Source of the DNA: Mesorhizobium sp. SOD10
GTDB lineage: Bacteria > Pseudomonadota > Alphaproteobacteria > Rhizobiales > Rhizobiaceae
Length of the DNA: 64,000 nucleotides
Reading direction: 5' to 3'
Assembly: GCA_000824805.1 (NCBI GenBank)
Contig: CCNA01000026.1
Location: 1 to 64,000, forward strand
The position numbers and the translations under genes are program-made. Positions 34,479 to 41,889 of this stretch are shown in pieces. Numbering within the stretch: the first letter of the stretch is position 1; each line of letters starts with the position of its first letter. The notes under the pieces are model-generated. The model was not told where the DNA came from. It saw nothing but the letters and a program-made list of their open reading frames with translations, and did no database searches.

Positions 34479-36050
34479 TCACGCAACCGGCAGATCGATC
34501 TCGAAGCGCGTGCCGCGCTCGGAGTCAACCAGCCTGATCGTGCCATCATGCGCTTTCAGGAGGGCCAGCACGATGCCGAGCCCCATGCCGGTGCCGCCGG
34601 ACTCGCGCCGCGTGGTGAAGAACGGCTCGAAGATCCTGGCGCGGTTGGCGGCCGAGATGCCGTCGCCGTCGTCGCCGACCTGAACCGACGCGCGCTCGCC
34701 ATCGGCCGAGGCGTGGATCGCCACCTGCCGGGAGCCGTGCCTCGCCGAATTATCGATGAGGTTGGCGAGCACGATACCGAGATTCTCGGCCGAGATGCCG
34801 AGCCTGATATCGCCGCCGCCTTCAAGCCGCGCTTCCAGCCTTGTGTCAATCGGCAAGGATGCCAACGCCGCATGAAGCGTCGTGCTTTCGCCGCTCGGTT
34901 CCAGATTTTCCGCGCGCGCCAGGTCGAGCAGCCGTCGCACCAGGAGATTGAGCCGTCCAGCATCGGTGACGATGTTGTTGGAGAAACGCTTGCGCTCGGC
35001 CTCGTCCATCGCGCCGCCGGAATCCCGCAGCAACTCGGCCGCGCCCTGGATTGCGGTGAGCGGCGATTTCAGCTCATGCGAGACATGGGTGGCGAAGGTC
35101 TGGATGCTGTCGGAGCGCGCCTGCAGCTTTTGCGCCATGTCGAGGAAAGCCGTCGACAGCGCCGCCATCTCGCGCGTGCCGTGATGCGCGAGCGGCCTGA
35201 TCGCGTCGCGATCGCCGGCGGCGATCCGCTTCGTCCGCTCGATCAGCGCATAGATCGGCCGGCTGACGGTGCGGATGAACACCAGCGCGATCAAGAGCGT
35301 GCCGCCGACGATCGTGATCGCCGCCAACGTCACCTTGCCGCGCTCGCCATAGAGGTGCTTGACGATGTTGTTCGGCGTCCGCGACAGATAGACGACGCCC
35401 GCGACCCGGCCGTCTAGCTCGACCGGCATGGCGACGAAGACGCGCACCCTGGTGCCGCGGCTGACCGAATAGAGCGGTGGCGCCGGCTGGTCGGGGATCC
35501 TCAGGCGGAGTTCACTGGCATAGAGGCCTGAAAGCGCGGTCCGCACCTCCTCGACATCGCCGAGCGACCAGCCGATCTCGTCGCCGCCGGCAATCACCAC
35601 GCCGTGTGGGTCGAGTAGGCGGAAGCCGGCAAGCGTCGTTTTCTGCGTTTCGTCGAGAATGCCGTCGAGCCGGGCGCCGATAGCCGCGAAGGTCGGGTCG
35701 GGGGTGGCGGGAAGTGCCGTGGGGCGCATCGGCATGACATCGTCGGAGGCAAGATCGAGCCGCGGCTCGATCGGATCGTAGGGATAGTTGTTGTCCCTCG
35801 CCGGATCAGCCGAGATCGGCGAGCCCAGCCTTTCCTGGGGAATGCCTGCGGCGCGCACCTCCCGGGCGTAGATGGCCGCGACGACCGCCCCTTGAGCGAT
35901 GAGCTCGCCCTCCGTCTGGCGGATCAGCTGGTTCTCGTAGAGCCGGAAGAAGAACAGCCCGACCAGCGGCAGCGCCATCACCAGAACCAGGATGACAACG
36001 ACGACGGTGGCGAGCCGCGGCCGCCACCTTTCCTTGCTCAACCACCGCAT
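34479..36050 (-). CDS. Sensor histidine kinase (CreC-like architecture)
   Basis: 523 residues. Two membrane segments (about 15-36 and 241-260) flank a periplasmic sensor region. HAMP-like RPIYALIERTKRIAAGDRDA follows (about 264-283), then the HisKA box with H325 in HVSHELKSPLTAIQG, and HATPase motifs NLIDNSARHG, GDDGDGI and GTGMGLGI. It autophosphorylates and passes phosphate to the adjacent response regulator, whose stop overlaps its start by 13 bases. The stimulus is unknown. Confidence 0.93.
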   Translation of the reverse strand: MRWLSKERWRPRLATVVVVILVLVMALPLVGLFFFRLYENQLIRQTEGELIAQGAVVAAIYAREVRAAGIPQERLGSPISADPARDNNYPYDPIEPRLDLASDDVMPMRPTALPATPDPTFAAIGARLDGILDETQKTTLAGFRLLDPHGVVIAGGDEIGWSLGDVEEVRTALSGLYASELRLRIPDQPAPPLYSVSRGTRVRVFVAMPVELDGRVAGVVYLSRTPNNIVKHLYGERGKVTLAAITIVGGTLLIALVFIRTVSRPIYALIERTKRIAAGDRDAIRPLAHHGTREMAALSTAFLDMAQKLQARSDSIQTFATHVSHELKSPLTAIQGAAELLRDSGGAMDEAERKRFSNNIVTDAGRLNLLVRRLLDLARAENLEPSGESTTLHAALASLPIDTRLEARLEGGGDIRLGISAENLGIVLANLIDNSARHGSRQVAIHASADGERASVQVGDDGDGISAANRARIFEPFFTTRRESGGTGMGLGIVLALLKAHDGTIRLVDSERGTRFEIDLPVA

Positions 36051-36736
36051 CGGCCGAGCCGGAAGCCGACGCCATGCACCGTCGCGATCGCATCGATACA
36101 GCCGACCGCCGCCAGCTTGGCCCGCACGTTGCGGATATGACTGTCGACCGTGCGTTCCGAGACATGGATGTTCGAGGCATAGGCATTGGCCATCACCGCG
36201 TCGCGGCCAAGCACATGCTGCGGGCGGGAGAGGAAGCCTTTCAGGATGGCGAATTCGATCGCCGTCAAGGTGAGCGGCTTGCCGTCGAAGCTCGCTTCAT
36301 GGCTTGCCGGGACGAGCATGAGCTTGCCATGCGCGAATTGACGGTCGTCGGCTTCTTCTTCGACCGGCGCGGCGCGCGCGCGCCGCAGGATGACATTGAC
36401 GCGGGCGACCAACTCGCGCGGGCTGAACGGCTTGGTCACATAATCGTCGCCGCCCATCTCCAGCCCGAGCACGCGGTCGATCTCCTCATCGCGCGCGGAC
36501 AAAAACAGCACCGGCACGTCGGATTTTTGCCTGAGCCTGCGGCAGACCTCCAGCCCGTCCATCTCCGGCATGCCGATGTCGAGCACGATGAGATCGGGCG
36601 CGCCGCGCTCGACCGCCTGGAGCGCCGCCGCGCCGTTGGCGACGGCGGCCGTCTTCATGCCGGCCTTTTCCAGCGCGAAGCAGATGATCTCGCGGATATG
36701 CGGGTCGTCGTCGGCGACAAGTATGTTGTGCGGCAT
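36038..36736 (-). CDS. OmpR-family response regulator
   Basis: 232 residues. Receiver domain with acidic pocket DDD (9-11), phosphoacceptor D53 in VLDIGMPEMDG and the conserved Lys in YVTKPFSPREL. The C-terminal winged helix of OmpR/PhoB type follows (FDGKPLTLTAIEFAILKGF, then RTVDSHIRNVRAKL and GVGFRLG). First gene of a two-gene unit with its kinase; the 13-base overlap suggests coupled translation. Target genes unknown. Confidence 0.93.
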   Translation of the reverse strand: MPHNILVADDDPHIREIICFALEKAGMKTAAVANGAAALQAVERGAPDLIVLDIGMPEMDGLEVCRRLRQKSDVPVLFLSARDEEIDRVLGLEMGGDDYVTKPFSPRELVARVNVILRRARAAPVEEEADDRQFAHGKLMLVPASHEASFDGKPLTLTAIEFAILKGFLSRPQHVLGRDAVMANAYASNIHVSERTVDSHIRNVRAKLAAVGCIDAIATVHGVGFRLGRCGG

Positions 36737-36777
36737 CGATCAATAGCCCGGCGGGTAAGCTTGGGTGACGGCAGGAT

Positions 36778-36815
36778 TAGAGCAATTCCAAGGAAAAGTG
36801 CGAAATTGTTTTTCG
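36778..36815. repeat. Partial copy of palindromic module C
   Basis: TAGAGCAATTCCAAGGAAAA…GTTTTTC matches the left part of the palindrome at 46625-46671 and the copy inside imuA, but the right arm is lost. The rest of the gap 36737-37456 holds an R1 copy, one palindrome and no gene I can support. Confidence 0.55.
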
Positions 36816-37273
36816 GCCGCGAGCTGTGTGGGGAAAGGCCGCGAAACCGCAGGGCGCTCGGGCATTTGCGAATGCCTGCGCGGAACCCATGGCAGGGTTG
36901 GCAAAGAGCGTCATCGCCGGACCCTCCTCGGCGTGTCCGCTCGCACCGTGTGGGGCGACCTCGGGGCGAAAAGCAGGATACCCGCCTCATGGCATGGCCT
37001 TTGCGGCTCGACGAGCCACCATCCTTCGTTGCGGAGCCGGCGCGGCAGGGACCAGCGGGATATGTGAGGTGTTCGCATGACGGCCTTCTCGCCGGTCAGC
37101 GGGGTAAAGGCGCGACGGAATCCCGGAGCTTTTCAGCAAGGGTTTGCAGATTTGGTGCAGTTGAACCCGACGCTGACATCCCCCTTGAGTAGGGCAAATT
37201 GCATATGGGCGGCGCCAGTACCGCAGATGTCGCCGAAGGCGACAGGATTTTGCGCGTGAAGTGGCGACCTATC

Positions 37274-37335
37274 CTTCGTCATTCTGGGGCGGAGCAAGGA
37301 GCGAAGCGACGCGCGCAGACCCTAGAATGACGAAG
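37274..37335. repeat. R1 repeat (short copy)
   Basis: Begins CGTCATTCTGG and ends CCTAGAATGACG, with the conserved 'ggagcaaggagcgaagcgac' core shared with the copies at the window start and at 28692. Confidence 0.7.
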
Positions 37336-37378
37336 TGAAAGAGGCCGCGTTCCTTCGCGCCCTCTGCTCTGCCCGGCA

Positions 37379-37411
37379 TCTCCCCCTTTGCGGGCTTTCA
37401 AGGGGGAGATT
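37379..37411. repeat. Palindromic hairpin repeat before the CoA-lyase gene
   Basis: ATCTCCCCCTT / AAGGGGGAGAT perfect 11-bp arms, 11-base loop, followed by a CTCCGCCTTGCCTCA segment like that flanking other RIME-type elements. Located 46 bases before the CoA-ester lyase start. Confidence 0.6.
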
Positions 37412-37456
37412 GAGCTCCGCCTTGCCTCATCCGCCATCACCCGGCATAGATCGGCC

Positions 37457-38338
37457 ATGGCTCAAGAACCCTATAGCCCGCGCCGCTCGGTGCTCTACAT
37501 TCCCGCCTCGAACGACAAGGCGCTCGCCAAGATCGGCTCCCTGGACTGCGACGCCGTGATCATCGATCTCGAGGACGCCGTCTTGCCCGCCGACAAAGAA
37601 GCGGCGCGCGACAAGATCGCCGGCATCCTGGCTGCGCGCCCCGAACGGCGCTGCGAGATGGTGGTGCGCATCAATCCTTTGGGCAGCGAGTGGGGCGCCG
37701 ACGACCTGTTAGCGGTGGCCAAGGCCGAGCCCGACGGCATTCTCCTGCCCAAGATCGGCACGCCGCGCGATATCCTCGAAGTCGGCGATTTGCTCGACGA
37801 CAATTTCGCGCCGGACAGCGTAAAACTATGGGCGATGGTCGAGACGCCCAAGGCGCTGCTCAACATCGGCGCCATCGCCGAGCTCGGCCGCGATCCTGCT
37901 TCCAGGCTGGCTTGTTTCGTAGCAGGAACGAACGATCTGGTGAAGGCGACCGGCATTCTGGCGACGCCCGACCGGCGCTATCTGACGCCTTGGCTGATGC
38001 AGCTGGTGCTTGCGGCGCGCGCCGGCGGTCTCGACGTCATCGACGGCGTCGCCAATGATTTCCGCGACCTCGACGGCTTTGCCCGTGAATGCGCCGAGGC
38101 TGCGGCCATGGGTTTCAACGGCAAGTCGCTGATCCATCCGGCCCAGATCGAGCCGGCGAACCGCGCCTTTTCGCCGTCGGCGGAGTTACTGGCCAGGGCC
38201 CGCGCGATCCGGGATGCGTTCGCGCGGCCCGAAAATGCCGGCAAGGGCGTGATTGCGCTGGACGGCCGCATGGTCGAGCGGCTGCATCTGGCGGAAGCCG
38301 AGAAACTTCTGGCGAAGGCCGCGATCATCGGCGCATGA
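37457..38338 (+). CDS. HpcH/HpaI aldolase/citrate lyase family CoA-ester lyase
   Basis: 293 residues. Family signature: RRSVLYIPASNDKALAKI, then AVIIDLEDAVLPADKEAAR (metal/substrate loop), LPKIGTPRDIL, and LWAMVETPKALLNI. The C-terminal FNGKSLIHPAQIEPANRAF segment is typical of citrate-lyase beta-like and L-malyl/beta-methylmalyl-CoA lyases. Which CoA ester is cleaved or made cannot be told. ATG 37457 begins the conserved region; the frame opens at 37388 inside repeat DNA. Confidence 0.9.
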   Translation: MAQEPYSPRRSVLYIPASNDKALAKIGSLDCDAVIIDLEDAVLPADKEAARDKIAGILAARPERRCEMVVRINPLGSEWGADDLLAVAKAEPDGILLPKIGTPRDILEVGDLLDDNFAPDSVKLWAMVETPKALLNIGAIAELGRDPASRLACFVAGTNDLVKATGILATPDRRYLTPWLMQLVLAARAGGLDVIDGVANDFRDLDGFARECAEAAAMGFNGKSLIHPAQIEPANRAFSPSAELLARARAIRDAFARPENAGKGVIALDGRMVERLHLAEAEKLLAKAAIIGA

Positions 38339-38339
38339 T

Positions 38340-38369
38340 GCCGGGCGAGATTTTTCAGACCCGGCTTTT
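38340..38369 (+). terminator. Possible terminator after the CoA-lyase gene
   Basis: GCCGGG / CCCGGC arms (6 bp), 14-base loop, TTTT. It starts immediately after the stop codon. Confidence 0.5.
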
Positions 38370-38421
38370 CGCGCAATCAAACCAGATTAGGCGCGGCAGA
38401 TAGGCACGACAGGACAAATCC

Positions 38422-38628
38422 ATGAAACTCTACCGATTCCTCACCGGCCCGGACGACGCCACCTTCTGCCACAAGGTGACGGCGGCGCTGAACAAGGGCT
38501 GGCACCTGTTCGGCTCGCCGACCTACGCCTATGACAAGACGACCAAGTCGATGCGCTGCGGCCAGGCCGTGGTGAAGGATGTCGAAGGCCAGGACTACAC
38601 GCCGGACACCAAGCTGAGCGACTGGTAG
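38422..38628 (+). CDS. DUF1737 small protein
   Basis: 68 residues, complete small domain: MKLYRFLTGPDDATFCHKV, an ALNKGWHLFGSPTYAYD core, and a C-terminal QAVVKDVEGQDY. DUF1737 proteins are short alpha/beta proteins of unknown function. A standalone gene. Confidence 0.82.
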   Translation: MKLYRFLTGPDDATFCHKVTAALNKGWHLFGSPTYAYDKTTKSMRCGQAVVKDVEGQDYTPDTKLSDW

Positions 38629-38639
38629 GGAAAGCGCTT

Positions 38640-38784
38640 AGAGACTGTTTCGAAATTCGCTCTGGCGAGTCATATGGTGGTGGTTTCGAGAACCGGAGCG
38701 GAGCGGACATTTAGGTCCGTGAGCATCGGAAGCGCAGAAAGCGCCGCCAGATGGCCGCCGGAGTAGAATTTCCAAACAGTCTCT
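38640..38784. mobile_element. MITE-like element with 19-bp terminal inverted repeats
   Basis: Left end AGAGACTGTTTCGAAATTC (38640-38658) and right end GAATTTCCAAACAGTCTCT (38766-38784) are inverted repeats matching at 18 of 19 positions, with weaker pairing continuing inwards (CTC-GGCG type). About 145 bases, no open frame of note and no transposase. It begins 12 bases after the DUF1737 stop, and the right end reaches the stop codon of the metallopeptidase gene. I see no clear target-site duplication. Confidence 0.6.
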
Positions 38785-39221
38785 CAGCCCGGCGCCACCT
38801 GCTCGGCCGCCTCCTCGATCCGCTCCATGTCGTCGTCCGACAGGCCGAAATGGTGGCCGATCTCGTGGATCAGCACATGGGTGACGATGTCGCCCAGCGT
38901 TTCTTCGTTCTCGGCCCAGTAGTCGAGGATGGCGCGGCGGTAGAGCGTGACGCGGTTCGGGCCCTCGCCGGTCTGCGGGTTCCAGCGCTCGGCGATGCCG
39001 CGTCCCTCGAACAGGCCGAGCAGGTCGAAGGGGGTCTCCAGCGACAGGTCGTCCATGATCTCGTCGGTCGGGAAATCGGCGATCTGGATGACGATCTCGC
39101 CGGTGAGCTTGCGGAACTCTTCCGGCAGATGGGCGTAGGTTTCCAGCGCCAGAAGCTCCATCTCGTCCATCGACGGCGAGAGCTGATCGTGCCAGGTGCG
39201 TGTCTTATAGATGCGGGCCAT
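38784..39221 (-). CDS. Small zincin-like metallopeptidase (DUF1025-like)
   Basis: 145 residues. The active-site motif HEIGHHFGLSD lies at residues 119-129. The N-terminal ALETYAHLPEEFRKLTGEI and the LLGLFEGRG segment match the small 'minimal zincin' family. It is intracellular, with no signal peptide. Substrate unknown. The stop codon shares its first base with the end of the MITE-like element's inverted repeat. Confidence 0.87.
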   Translation of the reverse strand: MARIYKTRTWHDQLSPSMDEMELLALETYAHLPEEFRKLTGEIVIQIADFPTDEIMDDLSLETPFDLLGLFEGRGIAERWNPQTGEGPNRVTLYRRAILDYWAENEETLGDIVTHVLIHEIGHHFGLSDDDMERIEEAAEQVAPG

Positions 39222-39363
39222 GAGCTTTCCTTTGATCCCGGCATATAGGCTTTCGCGCCGATAGAGGCAAATGAGCCGGCTGGCGGCCGGCTTTCAGGGT
39301 AAAAGACGAAGGAATAAACTTGCGAGTCTGCTTGACTCTTCCGGACGCCTCTGGAATCTATAA

Positions 39364-39378
39364 GAACATAACAGGAAC
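39364..39378 (+). promoter_or_regulatory. LexA (SOS) box upstream of imuA
   Basis: GAAC-N7-GAAC, which on the other strand is GTTC-N7-GTTC, the alphaproteobacterial LexA site. It lies 23 bases before the imuA ATG, suiting repression of the imuA-imuB-dnaE2 cassette. Confidence 0.85.
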
Positions 39379-39401
39379 AATTGCTGCCGGAAGTGAACGT
39401 C

Positions 39402-40457
39402 ATGGCGATGAGCGCCGTGGCGCGGGACACTATTTTTGCCCTGCGCCGCCAAATCGCGAAGATCGAAGGAACGCTGCCCGAGCGCCTGCAGGCGCCGGCG
39501 CCCGGCGCGCCTGGAGCAATTCCAGGAAAAGTGCGAAGCGGTTTTCCGTCCGGAATTGCGGAAAATCAAATATCCAACAATGCCGGCGGAACGGACATGA
39601 CACTTGTCCGGCGCGGCCTTGCCGTGGCTTCGGCGGACGCCTTCCTGCACACCGGCATCGAACGCCTCGACACCGCCCTCGGCGGCGGCCTGCCCAAGGC
39701 GGCGCTCAGCGAGATCCATGGCCTGGAGACCCGCGATGCCGGTGCCGTCGCCGGCTTCGCGCTCTCGCTCGTAAGCCTGATCCTCAAGGAGAAGCAGGGC
39801 CTGCCGGTCCTCTGGGTCGGCACGGCGGAAATTTTCCACGAGGCCGGTCTTCCCTATGCCAAGGGCCTGCACGCCTTGTTCGGCATCGAGCCGGAGCAAT
39901 TGCTGTTTTCCGAGACGCCGAAGCTGCTGGACGCGCTGTGGATAGCCGAGGAGGCCGCCCGCATGACCGCCTTCGCCGCGGTCATCCTTGAGATCCGCGG
40001 CAGTCCGCAACGGCTCGACCTCACCGCTACGCGCCGGCTGCATGCGCGGGCTCAAAGCGCCAACCGTCCCGTATTGTTGCTGCGCCAGGCCGGCGCGGCC
40101 GACCCCACCGCCGCACCCGTGCGCCTCGTCGTCTCGGCGGCGCCTTCGGCAAGCCGCGAGACCGTCGCCGGGCCGCTCGCCGGCTCGATCGGCCGCCCCG
40201 CCTTCACCGTCGATATCGGCAAGAGCCGCACGGCCCTGCCCGGACAATTCACACTGGAGTGGAACCCCGATGAGCACGCTTTTGCAGAAAGAACAGAGAA
40301 TTCTGTCGCTGTGGTTCCCACATCTCAGCGCGGAGCGGATCCTGCGCCAGCGTCTGGGGCGGTCCTGGCGTTCCCGGCCGTCGCATCATCTGCCTCTGGT
40401 GATCAGCCATCGCGACAACAACACCCAGCGCATCGCAGCCCTCGACGAGCGGGCTGA
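39402..40457 (+). CDS. imuA: ImuA-like SOS mutagenesis protein
   Basis: 351 residues, RecA/SulA-related fold without clear Walker residues. Typical segments: IFALRRQIAKIEGTL, then HTGIERLDTALGGGLPKAALSEIHG and LPVLWVGTAEIFHEAGLPYAKGL (each split for length). ImuA supports ImuB and DnaE2 in error-prone lesion bypass. Two oddities: residues 38-56 (AIPGKVRSGFPSGIAENQ) are encoded by a dispersed palindromic repeat module (39514-39564), and the last 62 codons overlap imuB by 188 bases. ATG 39402 follows the LexA box; ATG 39408 and upstream TTG 39381 are alternatives. Confidence 0.88.
   Translation: MAMSAVARDTIFALRRQIAKIEGTLPERLQAPAPGAPGAIPGKVRSGFPSGIAENQISNNAGGTDMTLVRRGLAVASADAFLHTGIERLDTALGGGLPKAALSEIHGLETRDAGAVAGFALSLVSLILKEKQGLPVLWVGTAEIFHEAGLPYAKGLHALFGIEPEQLLFSETPKLLDALWIAEEAARMTAFAAVILEIRGSPQRLDLTATRRLHARAQSANRPVLLLRQAGAADPTAAPVRLVVSAAPSASRETVAGPLAGSIGRPAFTVDIGKSRTALPGQFTLEWNPDEHAFAERTENSVAVVPTSQRGADPAPASGAVLAFPAVASSASGDQPSRQQHPAHRSPRRAG
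39514..39564. repeat. Palindromic module C inside imuA
   Basis: Starts GAGCAATTCCAGGAAAAGTG and continues with the CGGTTTTCC and CGGAATTGC segments of the module. It differs at two of the first 36 positions from the copy at 46626. It lies in frame in imuA and has no stop codon in that frame. Confidence 0.8.
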
Positions 40458-41889
40458 GGCGCTGAAGCTGAAGCGCGGCATGGGCATTGCCGATGCCCGC
40501 GCCATGCATCCTTCGATCGACGTGGTGGAGGCGGACGCGGAAGCCGACCGCCGTCTGCTCGAAGGCCTTGCCGACTGGTGCGACCGTTACACGCCCCTGG
40601 TGGCGATCGACGGCGAGGACGGGCTGTTCCTCGACGTCACCGGCTGCACGCATCTCTTCGGCGGCGAGCGCGCCATGCAGGACGAGATCCTCACCCGCTT
40701 CTTCCAGCAGGGCTTCGATGTCCGCGCCGGCCTCGCCTCCACGCCGGGCGCCGCCTGGGCGGCGGCGCGCTTCCATGGCGACTGCATCGTGGCCGGCGGC
40801 GAGGAGGAGGCGCTGCTTTCGCCCCTGCCGCTTTCGGCGCTGCGCATCGCGCCGGAGACCCGTACCGGCCTGGAAAGTGTGGGCCTGCGCACCGCCGGCG
40901 CGGTAATGGCAGCACCCCGCGCGCCGCTCGCCCGCCGCTTCGGCGCCACCTTGCTTCTGCGTCTCGACCAGGCGCTCGGCCGCCTCGACGAGGCCGTGTC
41001 GCCGCGCCTTCCCGTCGCGCCGCTCTCGGTCGAGCGCCACCTTGCCGAGCCGATCGTGCTCACCGACGACATCGAGCGGCTGGTAAGCCGGCTGGCGATC
41101 GCCTTGAAGACCGATCTCGAACGGCGCGGCGAAGGCGCGCGGACACTGGCGCTGCTTCTCTTCCGCGTCGACGGCGCCGTCAGCCGCATCGCCGTCGGCA
41201 CCTCGCGCCCGATGCGCGAGCCGCGGCTGATCCAAAGATTGTTCCATGAGCGGCTGACCGCATTGGAGCAGACCATCGATGCAGGCTTCGGCTTCGATCT
41301 CGTGCGGCTGTCCGTGCTGTCGGTCGCCGCCTTCGACTTGGCTCAGGGCGACCTCACCGGCGAGGTGGCCGACGATGATGCCGACATCGCGCTCTTCGCC
41401 GACCGCGTCCGCGCCCGCCTCGGCGAGGCCGCCGTTCTGAAGCCGTTGATTGTCGAGAGCCATCTGCCGGAACGCGCCGTCAAAACCGTGCCTTTCGCCG
41501 AAGCGCCGCAAAGGCGCGCGCCGGCAGCCGGCCGGGCAGTGGCGCCCCGAACGGCGCCGCCGATGACGGTCTATCCGCCGGAGCGGCCGGTGCGCCTGTT
41601 CCGCTCGCCCGAGCCGATCGAGGTGCCGGCGACCGAGATCCCGGAGGGACCGCCGATGAATTTCCGCTGGCGCCGCGCGCTCTACCGCGTCGCCCGCGCC
41701 GAGGGGCCGGAACGCATCGCCGCCGAATGGTGGCGGCAGCTGCCCGGCGAGGAAGAGGCGCCGACCCGCGACTATTACCGTATCGAGGACAGCGAGGGAC
41801 GCCGCTACTGGCTCTACCGCCAGGGTCTTTACGGCAGCGCGCCGCGGGCCGCGCCGCCGCGCTGGTTCATGCATGGGGTGTTCGCATGA
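40270..41889 (+). CDS. imuB: ImuB, inactive Y-family polymerase-like protein
   Basis: 539 residues. Y-family layout: LSLWFPHLSAERILRQRLG at the start, VVEADAEADRRLLEGLADWC, IDGEDGLFLDVTGCTHLFGG in the palm. The acidic pair needed for catalysis in Y-polymerases (SxDE) is not seen, as in known ImuB. It bridges the beta clamp, ImuA and DnaE2. The C-terminal DYYRIEDSEGRRYWLYRQGL segment is the usual ImuB tail. Its start is inside imuA, and its stop overlaps the dnaE2 start by four bases (ATGA). Confidence 0.92.
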   Translation: MSTLLQKEQRILSLWFPHLSAERILRQRLGRSWRSRPSHHLPLVISHRDNNTQRIAALDERAEALKLKRGMGIADARAMHPSIDVVEADAEADRRLLEGLADWCDRYTPLVAIDGEDGLFLDVTGCTHLFGGERAMQDEILTRFFQQGFDVRAGLASTPGAAWAAARFHGDCIVAGGEEEALLSPLPLSALRIAPETRTGLESVGLRTAGAVMAAPRAPLARRFGATLLLRLDQALGRLDEAVSPRLPVAPLSVERHLAEPIVLTDDIERLVSRLAIALKTDLERRGEGARTLALLLFRVDGAVSRIAVGTSRPMREPRLIQRLFHERLTALEQTIDAGFGFDLVRLSVLSVAAFDLAQGDLTGEVADDDADIALFADRVRARLGEAAVLKPLIVESHLPERAVKTVPFAEAPQRRAPAAGRAVAPRTAPPMTVYPPERPVRLFRSPEPIEVPATEIPEGPPMNFRWRRALYRVARAEGPERIAAEWWRQLPGEEEAPTRDYYRIEDSEGRRYWLYRQGLYGSAPRAAPPRWFMHGVFA

